Program-made: the position numbers and the translations under genes
Notes under the pieces: generated by a model
Told to the model about the DNA's origin: nothing
What the model saw: the letters and a program-made list of their open reading frames with translations, nothing else
Database searches by the model: none
Shown: in pieces, positions 1-8,510 of the stretch
How positions within the stretch are numbered: position 1 is the first letter of the stretch
Layout: each line of letters opens with the position of its first letter
Assembly (NCBI RefSeq): GCF_026625785.1
Contig: NZ_CP113063.1
Span: forward strand, 3,906,001-3,970,000
DNA from: Gordonia sp. SL306
Lineage (GTDB): Bacteria > Actinomycetota > Actinomycetes > Mycobacteriales > Mycobacteriaceae
Direction of reading: 5' to 3'
DNA length: 64,000 bases

Positions 1-716
1 ACGATCTCGACGAGGATCAACGCGTACTCGACGCGGTTGAGGCAGTGGCGACGCGGATCATGCTGGGGGACAAGGAGATCTCCGCGAGTCAGCTTGCCGA
101 GCGCCTCGGCTTCACCCCGGCGCGCCAGCGCACGCCTGTCGGCGACCTGTCGGGCGGCGAACGCCGACGGCTGCAGATGACCCGGGTACTGATGGCCGAA
201 CCCAACGTGTTGTTGCTCGACGAGCCGACCAACGATCTCGACATCGACACCCTGCAGCAACTCGAGGATCTCCTCGACGGCTGGGCGGGCACGCTGGTGG
301 TGATCAGTCACGACCGGTACCTGATCGAACGGATCTGCGACAGCACCTGGGCTCTGTTCGGCGATGGGAACCTGACCAACCTGCCGGGCGGCATCGAGCA
401 ATATCTGCAGCGACGACGTGAGATCACCTCCGCCGCACCGCGTCGCACGTCCATGTCGAGCGTATCGACCGCCGCACCCGCACCCGCCCCCGCGATCAGT
501 GCTTCTGAACATCGGGACGCGCGTAAGGCGATGAATCGGCTGGAACGCCAGATCCAGCAGCTGGACACGCGCGAGAGGCGCCTGCACGACCAATTGCTCG
601 ATGCAGCAACCGATCCCGAGAAGCTGATGGAACTCAACGCGGAACTGAAAGACGTCGTGGAGGCCAAGGAGACCGCGGAGGCGGAGTGGCTCGAGGTCGC
701 CGAAAAGGTCGAGTGA
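1..716 (+). CDS. ABC-F family ATPase, C-terminal part (5' end outside window)
   Basis: The reading frame is open from the left edge, so this is the last ~238 residues of a longer protein. It carries the second nucleotide-binding domain from the signature LSGGERRRLQ through Walker B VLLLDEPTNDLD to the H-loop (VVISHDRYL). An Ala/Pro-rich linker and a charged C-terminal coiled coil (ERQIQQLDTRERRLHDQLL) follow, as in Uup/EttA-like ABC-F proteins. These are soluble tandem ATPases that act on the ribosome or on branched DNA, not transporters. The missing upstream part would hold the first domain and the second Walker A. The stop overlaps the next start by one base (TGATG), so the two genes are probably co-translated. 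The subfamily cannot be fixed from this fragment. Confidence 0.9.
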   Translation, partial: DLDEDQRVLDAVEAVATRIMLGDKEISASQLAERLGFTPARQRTPVGDLSGGERRRLQMTRVLMAEPNVLLLDEPTNDLDIDTLQQLEDLLDGWAGTLVVISHDRYLIERICDSTWALFGDGNLTNLPGGIEQYLQRRREITSAAPRRTSMSSVSTAAPAPAPAISASEHRDARKAMNRLERQIQQLDTRERRLHDQLLDAATDPEKLMELNAELKDVVEAKETAEAEWLEVAEKVE

Positions 717-1504
717 TGGTCGCCGGCGGAGAACTACTGCTACGGACATCCGGCGCCGAAGCGCGGGTCAACCCACAAGGTGGACGACTCACCTCCCTGC
801 GTATCGCGGAGGTCGAGCTCCTCCAGCAGGGCGAGCCGTACGGATGCTTCCCGATGGCCCCGTGGTGTGGACGCATGCGGGGCGGCATCCTCGACTTCGA
901 CGGCAGGCGTCATCAATTCGAACTCAACGATCCGCCGCATGCCCTCCACGGGCTCGCACGCGACCACCGGTGGGAGACCGAAGCGTCCGGCACGGATCAT
1001 GCGACACTGACTCGACGCCTGGACCCGCACTGGCCGTTCGAGGCGACCGTCACCCAGGATTTCGCACTCGAACCCGGTGAATTGACGATGCGGTTACGGG
1101 TTTCGTCGGCAGACGCGCCCTTTCCCGCGCAGGCGGGCTGGCACCCGTGGTTCCGTCGCTACCCGATGTCCGGCAACTCCGCGCCTCTGGCAGTGGATTT
1201 CGCGCCAGCCTGGCAGGAAGAGCGCGGTCCCGACTACCTTCCGACCGGCACACGGCTGGCGCCGCAGCCGCCACCGTGGGACGACTGCTTCGGTATGCCC
1301 TCGGGCGTCGACGTCGCCCTGGAATGGCCCGACCTCCTGCGTCTGCGGATACGCAGCGACGCGGAATGGGTGGTGATCTTCGACCATCGACCGTTCGCGA
1401 TCTGTGTGGAACCGCAATCCGGGCCGCCCGACGGCCTGAACACGATGCCCCGGGTGGTGGCACCGGGACGCGATCTGGTGGTCACCACGCGCTGGACGTG
1501 GTGA
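716..1504 (+). CDS. aldose 1-epimerase family protein
   Basis: This 262-residue protein resembles galactose mutarotase-like enzymes, which interconvert alpha and beta anomers of aldohexoses. Typical family features are NPQGGRLTSL near the N-terminus, HALHGLARDHRW (a conserved His, near residue 78), AGWHPWFRR around residue 150, and an acidic C-terminal segment (VEPQSGPPDGLN) that should supply the catalytic Glu. I chose the ATG at 716 because it overlaps the upstream stop; the in-frame ATG further upstream lies inside the ABC-F gene. It converges with galK with only 9 bp between stops. A role in the Leloir pathway fits, because the next three genes are galK, galT and a sugar regulator, but substrate specificity is inferred. 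Confidence 0.85.
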   Translation: MVAGGELLLRTSGAEARVNPQGGRLTSLRIAEVELLQQGEPYGCFPMAPWCGRMRGGILDFDGRRHQFELNDPPHALHGLARDHRWETEASGTDHATLTRRLDPHWPFEATVTQDFALEPGELTMRLRVSSADAPFPAQAGWHPWFRRYPMSGNSAPLAVDFAPAWQEERGPDYLPTGTRLAPQPPPWDDCFGMPSGVDVALEWPDLLRLRIRSDAEWVVIFDHRPFAICVEPQSGPPDGLNTMPRVVAPGRDLVVTTRWTW

Positions 1505-1513
1505 GGGCCCGGG

Positions 1514-2596
1514 TCAGATCAGGTGTGCGCCACGGCCCGGTCGCACCCGACGAACCGTCGGGGCGGGATGTCCGGCGGCGGTGATCGCCGCGGGCAGGTC
1601 GGCGCAGATCCGTTCCGCTGCGTCGGCGGGTGCCAATGCGATCACGGATCCGCCGAATCCACCGCCCGTCATCCGCGCGCCGTGGGCGCCGAACTGCTGC
1701 GCGGTGACCGCGATGAGGTCGATGTGGGGAGTCGTGATCTCGAAGTCGTCGCGCATCGAGTCGTGTGAGGCATTCATGAGTTCGCCGACCGCAGCGAAGT
1801 CCGCGGCCCGCAAGGCGGACGCGGCCGCGAGGACCCGCGCATTCTCGGTCAGGATGTGGCGTGCGCGAACCCGGTTCAGCCCTTCTGGCAGACCTTTCCA
1901 CGCATCGTCGGCCGCCTCACGCAGCGATGCGACGCCGAGTTCGGCTGCTGCGGCCTCGCACGACGTACGCCTCGCCGCATACTCGCCTGCGGCGTGCCGG
2001 TGGGGTGCATGGGAGTCGATCACCAGCAGTTGTGCGGAATCGTCGACCGGCATCGGCACCGGCTCCACCTCGAGCGATCGGAAGTCGATGAGCAGGGCGG
2101 TGTCCTGTTGGCCGAACAAACTCGACAGCTGATCGAGCAGACCGGTCGGTGCTCCCACGTAGTCGTTCTCCGCGTGTTGCGCGAGCCGAGCCAGCTCGTG
2201 TCGGGACAGATCCAGGTCTGCGGTGATCGCCAGCAGCACTGCACATTCGAGCGCGGCAGACGACGACAGTCCGGCGCCGACCGGAACCGTGGATTCGACG
2301 TGGAGACGTCCGCCCGCCACCTCGTGGCCGGCGGTCCGGAGGGCCCAGACGCAACCGGCGATGTATGCGCCCCAACCGGTTACGTCGCCCGGCGCGGTCG
2401 TGGGACCGATGGTGGCGACACCGGACTCGTCACCCGATTCCGCGACGATCGTTCCGGCACCGGTGTCGGGGGCGAAGTCGGCTGTGGTGCCGAGGTCCAG
2501 GGCGATCGGCAACGCGAATCCGAGGTTGTAGTCAGTGTGTTCGCCGATCAGGTTCACCCGCCCCGGGGCGTAACTCTGTATTCGCATGTTGCTCAC
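1514..2596 (-). CDS. galK: galactokinase
   Basis: Galactokinase phosphorylates alpha-D-galactose at C1, the first committed step of the Leloir pathway. The GHMP-kinase signatures are all present: PGRVNLIGEHTDYN at the N-terminus (galactose-binding motif), PVGAGLSSSAALE (ATP-binding loop) and GGGFGGSVIAL near the C-terminus. Length (about 360 aa) is normal. The frame opens far upstream, but the protein must start at the GTG at 2596, whose GTGA overlaps the galT stop, or at the ATG at 2587 (MRIQSYAPGR). I annotate the GTG for its coupling. It is the last gene of the deoR-galT-galK operon. No galE is visible in the window. Confidence 0.95.
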   Translation of the reverse strand: MSNMRIQSYAPGRVNLIGEHTDYNLGFALPIALDLGTTADFAPDTGAGTIVAESGDESGVATIGPTTAPGDVTGWGAYIAGCVWALRTAGHEVAGGRLHVESTVPVGAGLSSSAALECAVLLAITADLDLSRHELARLAQHAENDYVGAPTGLLDQLSSLFGQQDTALLIDFRSLEVEPVPMPVDDSAQLLVIDSHAPHRHAAGEYAARRTSCEAAAAELGVASLREAADDAWKGLPEGLNRVRARHILTENARVLAAASALRAADFAAVGELMNASHDSMRDDFEITTPHIDLIAVTAQQFGAHGARMTGGGFGGSVIALAPADAAERICADLPAAITAAGHPAPTVRRVRPGRGAHLI

Positions 2597-3744
2597 GTCA
2601 TTGCCCCACGCAGGTCGGCGGCGACGTCCTCGGGTGTCTTGTCGGTGACGAATGCGTCGCGCCCCGATTCGGAACCGGCCAGGTACTTGAGCTTGTCGGC
2701 GCTGCGGCGCACGGAGAACAACTCGGCGTGGAGGTAGCCTTCGGCCGCATCCGCCCGGTATTGGTGCCACGACGCGATGTAGGGCAACGGCTGGCCGTAG
2801 AGCGCGTCGTAGGCCCGCAGCACCGTGAGGTACACGCGTGCCAGATCGTCGGCCTCGTCGTCGGTGAGTTCGGAGAGCCGGCGGACGTGCCGCAACGGAT
2901 AGATGTGGACCTCGGCGGGCCAGCGGGCGGCGAACGGCACGAACGCCGCGGTATGGGCGGTCTGGACGAGAATCCTTTCCCCGCTGTTCAGTTCGCCGGC
3001 AAGGATCGATTCGAACAGGTCCGTCCCCGTCTGGTCGCGGTGTGTCGACGCGGCGCGCAGCATGGTCTCGGTCCGGTGTGTGCGGAACGGATACGCATAG
3101 ATCTGACCGTGCGGATGTGTGAGGGTCACCCCGATCTCCTCGCCCCGGTTCTCGAAGCAGAAGACCTCTTCGACGCCGTCGCGCGCGAGCAGATCGTCGG
3201 TGCGCTGGGACCAGACGTCCACCACCAGCCGGGCACGCTCGGGCGTGAGTCCGGAAAACGAACCCTCGTGGTCGCTGCTGAAGCACACCACCTCACAGCG
3301 GCCGTGACCCGGCGCCTCGACCGTCAGATCGCCGGGCCGATCCGGGAGCCGGAACCCGCTGCCGGCATGTGCCGCCGCCAGCGAGGGGAAACGATTCTCG
3401 AACACCACCACGTCGTAGTCGTCGGCGGGCACCTCGCTGGAACGTCCGGAGGGATCCGGGCAGAGCGGGCACATCCGTCGCGGCGGTTTGTAGGTCCGCT
3501 CCTGCCGCGCGGGAGCGATCATCACCCAGTCGCCGATCTGCGGGTCGCGTCGGATGCGGGTGGCCGAATCATCAGGGCGCGCTGGTAGATCGCGATGGTC
3601 GACGCCTGGAACCGGCGGGTTCTCGGCGGTCGAGAAGAACAGGATCTGCCGGTCGTCGGCGAGGGTCGCCTGCTGCGGCGTCGGCAGCGGGCGCCCGATC
3701 CCGTCCTGGTTCGCACGATCTCCGGTCACGTCATCTGGGGTCAT
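2593..3744 (-). CDS. galT: galactose-1-phosphate uridylyltransferase
   Basis: GalT transfers UMP from UDP-glucose to galactose-1-phosphate. The 383-residue protein has the zinc-ligand motif CPLCPDP (Cys92/Cys95) and the nucleophile motif THPHGQIYAYPF, in which the second His (about residue 212) becomes uridylylated. The N-terminal ~60 residues are longer than in E. coli GalT and contain the usual RRDPQIGDWVMIAPAR stretch. Its start codon overlaps the regulator stop (ATGA at 3741-3744) and its stop overlaps galK, giving a fully coupled three-gene operon. Confidence 0.95.
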   Translation of the reverse strand: MTPDDVTGDRANQDGIGRPLPTPQQATLADDRQILFFSTAENPPVPGVDHRDLPARPDDSATRIRRDPQIGDWVMIAPARQERTYKPPRRMCPLCPDPSGRSSEVPADDYDVVVFENRFPSLAAAHAGSGFRLPDRPGDLTVEAPGHGRCEVVCFSSDHEGSFSGLTPERARLVVDVWSQRTDDLLARDGVEEVFCFENRGEEIGVTLTHPHGQIYAYPFRTHRTETMLRAASTHRDQTGTDLFESILAGELNSGERILVQTAHTAAFVPFAARWPAEVHIYPLRHVRRLSELTDDEADDLARVYLTVLRAYDALYGQPLPYIASWHQYRADAAEGYLHAELFSVRRSADKLKYLAGSESGRDAFVTDKTPEDVAADLRGAMT

Positions 3745-4535
3745 CGAGGTATTCCTTCGGCGATGGTGAGCACGACGATGTCGGCGAGTTCGCTGCGTGC
3801 CGTGGCGGGCAGGCCGTCGTCGGTCACCAGTCGGTTGATACGCCCGAACTCGGCGAACAGGTGCGCGCCGATCTCGCCGTACTTGGTGTGGTCGGCGAGC
3901 ACGACCGTCGACCGCGCGGTGGTCAGGAGCTTTCGATTGGTCTCGGCCTCACCGAGATTGGGGGTGGTGAAACCCGCGGACGGGTCGATGCCGTGGGTTC
4001 CGACAAAGGCCCGGTCGGTCCGGTAGTGCTCCAGTGCGGCATTGGCGATCGGCCCGACGAGGGCATCCGATGGTGTGCGCTGTCCACCGGTGAGCTGGAC
4101 ACTCGCGGCGTCGAGATAGGAGTCCGAGGGGTCGGTCAGCAACTCGAAGATCGAGACCGAGTTCGTCACCACGGAGATGTCGCGGCCGCGGAGCAATCGG
4201 GCCAGTTCCAGCGTGGTGGTACCGGCGCCGATCGCGACGGTCATACCGTCCTCGATCAGCGGTAGTGCGGCCAGCGCGATGGCGCGCTTGGCATCCGGTT
4301 CGCGAGTCGCCTTGAGCGACGACGGCGGTTCGAGTCCTCGTCCGGTGAGGTCGCCGTCTGTCCGCACAGCGCCGCCGTGGACCTTGCTCAGTTCCCCGTC
4401 GCTCTCGAGGTGGTCGAGATCCCGTCGGATGGTCATCTCGGAAACACCCAGTTCAACGGCGAGGTCGGTGACCCGCACCGCACCTCGGGAGACCACGGCA
4501 GCCAGCACGTGTCCCCGTCGCTCCGCTGCAAGCAT
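3741..4535 (-). CDS. DeoR/GlpR-family sugar-responsive repressor
   Basis: This 264-residue protein has a DeoR-type N-terminal winged helix (RVTDLAVELGVSEMTIRRDL, about residues 19-38, then SKVHGGAV) and a C-terminal phosphosugar-binding domain of the DeoRC type (AIGAGTTTLELA, VVTNS). Such proteins usually repress a sugar operon until a phosphorylated sugar binds. It is the first gene of the operon with galT and galK and is divergent from a sodium:solute symporter, so it probably regulates both directions in response to a galactose metabolite. A TAGTAT hexamer ends 6 nt before the ATG, which suggests a leaderless transcript. Confidence 0.9.
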   Translation of the reverse strand: MLAAERRGHVLAAVVSRGAVRVTDLAVELGVSEMTIRRDLDHLESDGELSKVHGGAVRTDGDLTGRGLEPPSSLKATREPDAKRAIALAALPLIEDGMTVAIGAGTTTLELARLLRGRDISVVTNSVSIFELLTDPSDSYLDAASVQLTGGQRTPSDALVGPIANAALEHYRTDRAFVGTHGIDPSAGFTTPNLGEAETNRKLLTTARSTVVLADHTKYGEIGAHLFAEFGRINRLVTDDGLPATARSELADIVVLTIAEGIPR

Positions 4536-4541
4536 GGCGAG

Positions 4542-4620
4542 ATACTAGCAGGAACGCACTAAAACGAACATCTAGTCACAATTCCGCACCGGTGTGGTGT
4601 TATCTTCTGTTAGTTTCTGA
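4542..4620. promoter_or_regulatory. divergent gal promoter region with candidate operator half-sites
   Basis: This is the spacer between the DeoR gene and the symporter gene. On the minus strand a TAGTAT -10 hexamer (4542-4547) lies 6 nt before the regulator ATG. ACTAAAACGAAC (4558-4569) and GTTAGTTTCTGA (4609-4620) are imperfect inverted copies about 40 bp apart, placed where a DeoR-type repressor could bind both promoters. The pairing is only partial (GTT-N-GTTT shared), so this is a candidate and not a demonstrated operator. Confidence 0.35.
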
Positions 4621-4657
4621 CAGTCATCGACATGCCGAGCGCAACAAGGGGGTTGCC

Positions 4658-6361
4658 GTGCACCTGGCATCCGACTCCATTCTCCGGTTGAACACCGGGT
4701 GGATGGACTACGTCCTCATCGCCATCTACTTCGCTTTCGTTCTGGGGATCGGGTATCTCGCCCGCAGCCAGATCGCCACCAGCATGGACTTCTTCCTGTC
4801 CGGCCGACGGTTGCCCGCCTGGGTGACCGGTATCGCGTTCGTCTCGGCGAACCTCGGCGCGGTCGAGATCATGGGCATGTCCGCCAACGGCGCCCAGATC
4901 GGTCTGGCGACCATGCACTACTACTGGATCGGCGCTGTGCCGGCGATGGTCTTCCTCGGCCTCGTGATGATGCCGTTCTACTACGGCTCCAAGGTCCGCA
5001 GCGTCCCCGAGTTCATGCGCCGCCGGTTCGGTACCGGCGCGCACCTGGTCAACGCGCTCAGCTTCGCGGTCGCCCAGGTGCTCATCGCCGGCGTCAACCT
5101 GTTCCTGCTGGCGACCGTCATCAACGCAGTACTCGGTTGGCCGCAATGGATCTCGCTCATCGTCGCGGCTGCGGTGGTGCTCACCTACACCGCACTGGGC
5201 GGGTTGTCGGCGGCCATCTACAACGAGGTCCTGCAGTTCTTCGTGATCCTCGCCGCGCTGGTTCCGCTCACCGTCATCGGCCTGATCAAGGTCGGAGGCT
5301 GGAGCGGCCTCAAGGACAAGGTGATCGACACCCACGCGTCCGACGGAACGGTGACCGCCACGGTCCACGAGCAGTTGTCGTCGTGGCCGGGACAGGCACT
5401 CAGTGGGTTCTCCTCGCCGGTCTGGTCGGTCGTCGGCATCGTCTTCGGCCTGGGGTTCGTGTTGTCGTTCGGCTACTGGACGACCAACTTCGTCGAGGTC
5501 CAGCGGGCCATGGCCTCCGACTCGATGTCGGCCGCGCGGCGCGCTCCGATCATCGGTGCCATCCCGAAGATGTTCATCCCGTTCGTGGTGGTCGTCCCCG
5601 GCATGATCTGCGCCGCGGCGATCGGCGACATGATCCACCTCAAGAACACCGGATCGGGCAACGGGATCACCTACAACGACGCCATGTTGCTCATGATGCG
5701 CGACATCTTGCCGAACGGATTGCTGGGCGTCGCGGTCGCGGGCCTCATCGCATCGTTCATGGCGGGTATGGCGGCCAACGTGTCCGCCTTCAACACGGTC
5801 TTCAGCTACGACATCTGGCAGCAGTACGTGGTGAAGAACCGCGAGGACCGCTACTACATCACGGTCGGACGGGTCGCGACGGTCGCAGCGGTGTTGCTGG
5901 CGATCGGAACGGCAACCATCGCCTCGGGCTACTCCAACCTGATGGACTACCTCCAGACGCTCTTCGGGTTCTTCAATGCGCCATTGTTCGCCACCTTCAT
6001 CCTCGGCATGTTCTGGAAACGGATGACCCCGACCGCAGGTTGGGTGGGTCTCGTCAGCGGCACATCGGCCGCGGTCGTGGTGTTCATCCTGCAGGAGACG
6101 GGCGTGATCGACCTGCCGGGGCAGGGCATGCCGTTCGTGGCAGCATCGATGGCCTTCATCGTCGACATCCTCGTCTCGGTGGTGGTCTCGTTGGTGACAC
6201 GTCCGAAGCCAGAGTCCGAGCTGAAGGGCTTCGTGTACTCATTGACCGACAAGTCGACGCTGACGGGCGACGACAGCTCGACACCATGGCTCGCGCGGCC
6301 GGTGCCGCTCGGCGCCGTGGTGATCGGCCTCGTCATCATCCTCAACATCGTCTTCCACTGA
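4658..6361 (+). CDS. sodium:solute symporter (SSS family), probable galactose/hexose uptake
   Basis: This 567-residue polytopic membrane protein of the sodium:solute symporter family couples sugar uptake to Na+ entry. It has a long series of hydrophobic helices (about 13-14) and SSS-family segments such as FFLSGRRLPAWVTGIAFVSA near the N-terminus and GLIASFMAGMAANVSAFNT in the second half. I chose the GTG at 4658 because AAGGGGG lies 5 nt upstream; the frame stays open further 5', but the extra residues do not look membrane-related. Its divergent position beside deoR-galT-galK makes galactose the likely substrate, by context only. The next gene follows after 24 bp. Confidence 0.85.
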   Translation: MHLASDSILRLNTGWMDYVLIAIYFAFVLGIGYLARSQIATSMDFFLSGRRLPAWVTGIAFVSANLGAVEIMGMSANGAQIGLATMHYYWIGAVPAMVFLGLVMMPFYYGSKVRSVPEFMRRRFGTGAHLVNALSFAVAQVLIAGVNLFLLATVINAVLGWPQWISLIVAAAVVLTYTALGGLSAAIYNEVLQFFVILAALVPLTVIGLIKVGGWSGLKDKVIDTHASDGTVTATVHEQLSSWPGQALSGFSSPVWSVVGIVFGLGFVLSFGYWTTNFVEVQRAMASDSMSAARRAPIIGAIPKMFIPFVVVVPGMICAAAIGDMIHLKNTGSGNGITYNDAMLLMMRDILPNGLLGVAVAGLIASFMAGMAANVSAFNTVFSYDIWQQYVVKNREDRYYITVGRVATVAAVLLAIGTATIASGYSNLMDYLQTLFGFFNAPLFATFILGMFWKRMTPTAGWVGLVSGTSAAVVVFILQETGVIDLPGQGMPFVAASMAFIVDILVSVVVSLVTRPKPESELKGFVYSLTDKSTLTGDDSSTPWLARPVPLGAVVIGLVIILNIVFH

Positions 6362-6385
6362 CCGAACAGACCAGGAGCGTTCATC

Positions 6386-6649
6386 ATGAGCGACAAGAAG
6401 ACCCGAACCGTCGCGCGGCTGTTCGACATCCGCAACATCGTCGGTGCCCTGATGGGGATCTACGGTGTCATCCTGTTGATCGCCGGATTCGTGCCATCGA
6501 GTGCGGAGGCCGGCGCGGGTTCGACACAGCGCTCGACCGATCCGATCGACATGTCGGTGGGCAGCGGCGCCAACCTCTGGGTGGGTGCGATCCTGCTCGT
6601 CGTCGCCCTCATCTTCATCGGATGGGCGGCGTGGCGACCGCGTTCGTGA
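6386..6649 (+). CDS. small two-helix membrane protein downstream of the symporter
   Basis: This 87-residue protein has two predicted transmembrane helices (about residues 17-36 and 64-82) joined by a polar ~28-residue loop, and an Arg-rich C-terminus. I do not recognise a named family. It starts 24 bp after the symporter stop behind an AGGAG-like site (CCAGGAGCG) and ends just before a terminator, so it is very probably co-transcribed and may be an accessory subunit of the symporter. No catalytic motif is visible. Confidence 0.75.
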   Translation: MSDKKTRTVARLFDIRNIVGALMGIYGVILLIAGFVPSSAEAGAGSTQRSTDPIDMSVGSGANLWVGAILLVVALIFIGWAAWRPRS

Positions 6650-6670
6650 CGCAGGACAACTGACAATTCC

Positions 6671-6702
6671 GATGTCGGGCCCGGTTCATCGGGCCCGACA
6701 TC
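6671..6702. terminator. bidirectional hairpin terminator
   Basis: A perfect 12-bp inverted repeat (GATGTCGGGCCC and its complement) encloses an 8-nt loop. It lies between two converging genes, the symporter operon and the SGNH hydrolase. There is no long T-run, as is common for actinobacterial terminators. Confidence 0.75.
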
Positions 6703-6707
6703 GGCGG

Positions 6708-7601
6708 TCAGCGCCGGATCGCCCCGTTCACCATCGCCGCGATGGCGATCGCGCCTGCCTGGTTGATGTGGTACGGGTACGCGATCCGGTTGGACATCGC
6801 GCTCTCGTACCACGGGGTGATCACGTTGCACGGATCATGGCCGGCGGACAGCCGATTGGCGTCCACGAAGGTGCCGTCGACCTTGGCGGCGGCCCGGCGT
6901 AGCGCATCACCCGCACGGTTGAAGACCTGATTCATCCACCGGACGTCGGGGTCACTGATGGGCACCATCGGCCAGCAGCCGTGGTTCCCCATGAACCCGC
7001 CGATACCGACGACGATGATCTGGGCGCGCGGGGCCTGCCTGCGGATCGCCCGCAGGGCGGGGGTCACGCGATTCTCCATCCGGGCAATACGCCAGCGGGC
7101 CTCACCGTTGAGCCGGGTGCGGCAGAACCGGTCGGTGAGCGGTGCTGTGGTGCACTTGCCGACGAGCGCGCCCCAGCGCATGTCGTTGCCGCCGATGCTC
7201 ACGCTCACCACCTGGGCGTCCCGTGGGACCATCCGCACCTGCGGTGGCTTGTAGCCGGCGTTCGTCCGTTGCCCGGCCGTGTAGAGGTTCGGTGCCTGGG
7301 CACCCGCGCATGACGTGTCGACGAAGTGCCGGGGCAGCGCCAGCAGCGCGACGATCGCCGGGTAATTGGCCGCAGAGCGTTTGCATCCGAGGAAGTAGTC
7401 GGGCGTCGGGGTGAAGAAGCCGCCCGACGCCCGGGAATCACCCATCGCCACGTAGGTCCCATTGGTGTACCGGACGGGTGTCGTATCCGGTGCGGCCTGA
7501 GCGGATGGTGCCGCCACCAGGCTGGTCAAGGCGACGACAGCCGCCGCCATGGAGATCAGAATTGCAGGACCACCACGAAATACACGCCGACTCACCAGCA
7601 C
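6708..7601 (-). CDS. secreted SGNH/GDSL-family hydrolase
   Basis: This 297-residue protein has a classical signal peptide: positive start (SRRVFR), hydrophobic core, and APSAQA followed by AP near residue 36. The mature part is an SGNH-fold esterase/lipase: block I is GDSRASG (Ser56, in place of GDSL), block III is SIGGNDMRW, and the C-terminal catalytic His is in YPYHINQAG. Several Cys in the mature part could form disulfides, as expected outside the cell. Related actinobacterial enzymes hydrolyse short-chain esters and lipids; the actual substrate is unknown. It is a single-gene unit ending at the terminator at 6671-6702. Confidence 0.88.
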   Translation of the reverse strand: MLVSRRVFRGGPAILISMAAAVVALTSLVAAPSAQAAPDTTPVRYTNGTYVAMGDSRASGGFFTPTPDYFLGCKRSAANYPAIVALLALPRHFVDTSCAGAQAPNLYTAGQRTNAGYKPPQVRMVPRDAQVVSVSIGGNDMRWGALVGKCTTAPLTDRFCRTRLNGEARWRIARMENRVTPALRAIRRQAPRAQIIVVGIGGFMGNHGCWPMVPISDPDVRWMNQVFNRAGDALRRAAAKVDGTFVDANRLSAGHDPCNVITPWYESAMSNRIAYPYHINQAGAIAIAAMVNGAIRR

Positions 7602-7708
7602 ACCTCACAACGACAATTTGCTCTCTTCGATGCCCACCACCGCAGGTCATCAGGGATTGTATGCGAGGTCACACAGATCGGGTGCGGCAAGAGCAAACCT
7701 CGGCGTTC

Positions 7709-8443
7709 TCAGGCTGTCCGAATCGGATCACACCGGTGGGCGAAACCGTCGATGAGCGAAGCCGTCCGTTCTGGCTGGATCAGCGGGAACAGATGGGCGG
7801 CACGGGGGATGATCCGCAGCTCAGCGCGGTCCGAGACAGCTCTGAATCGTTGTTCGTGGATGCGGAACTGGTCCCAGCCGCCATTGATGAACTCGATCGG
7901 ACCGGGGTACCGGGCGACCTCGGCGAGCGCATCGAATCTCGACAACTCGCCGACCACGTCGCGGATCGAATGAAGCGCCAGACCACCCGCCTCCATGTCC
8001 TCGGCGACCCGCGTGCCGACGGCGACCCGGGTGAGTCCCTTGCTGATCACGGCCGCCTGGCGTGGGAGGAATCCGGTCGCCGCGCCGAATGCCCGGAACG
8101 GTGCGGCGAGAAGCCGACTCGGCTGCGTCGTCGCGCACATGGCGACCAGGCCTGCGACTGCCGCCGGGTGCCTGCCGGCCACGGCCATCGAGACGTACCC
8201 GCCCAGTGACATCCCGGCCACCACCGCCGGTTCCCCGAGGTCGCGCACCGCGTCCAATACTGCCGCGACGGCATCGTCGATCGTGAAGGTCTCGGCGGAT
8301 CGGGTGCCGTGACCGGGCAGATCAGGGGTGACGACCGGTCGGTCGGTGATCTCCGCCGCGATCCGGTGGAGTGCGGCACCACTGACCCGGAGGCCGTGGA
8401 CGAGGACGACGGGAACGGGCGACACCTCACGCGATGGGCTCAT
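7709..8443 (-). CDS. alpha/beta-fold hydrolase
   Basis: This 244-residue alpha/beta hydrolase has an N-terminal VLVHGLRVSG oxyanion motif (about residues 13-22), the nucleophile elbow GMSLGG with Ser79, and a C-terminal catalytic His in AAHLFPL. The acid is probably the Asp in NGGWDQF. No signal peptide is seen, so it is cytosolic. I chose the ATG at 8443 because it gives the usual short N-terminus before the first strand; the longer frame adds Arg-rich sequence. The substrate cannot be assigned. The ABC-F gene lies 67 bp upstream on the same strand. Confidence 0.85.
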   Translation of the reverse strand: MSPSREVSPVPVVLVHGLRVSGAALHRIAAEITDRPVVTPDLPGHGTRSAETFTIDDAVAAVLDAVRDLGEPAVVAGMSLGGYVSMAVAGRHPAAVAGLVAMCATTQPSRLLAAPFRAFGAATGFLPRQAAVISKGLTRVAVGTRVAEDMEAGGLALHSIRDVVGELSRFDALAEVARYPGPIEFINGGWDQFRIHEQRFRAVSDRAELRIIPRAAHLFPLIQPERTASLIDGFAHRCDPIRTA

Positions 8444-8510
8444 CGGGAGCCAGTATGCCCGCCACCGGTCGCCATGTCGCGGCCAGACGGCTCGACATTT
8501 GCCTTCCTGA

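Noticed and set aside
1504-1514. A terminator between the aldose epimerase and galK
   Set aside because: Only 9 bp separate the stops and no stable hairpin is formed there.
4699-6663. A 654-codon open frame within the symporter gene
   Set aside because: It is the +1 shadow of a clear membrane protein, rich in Arg and Pro, with no family motif.
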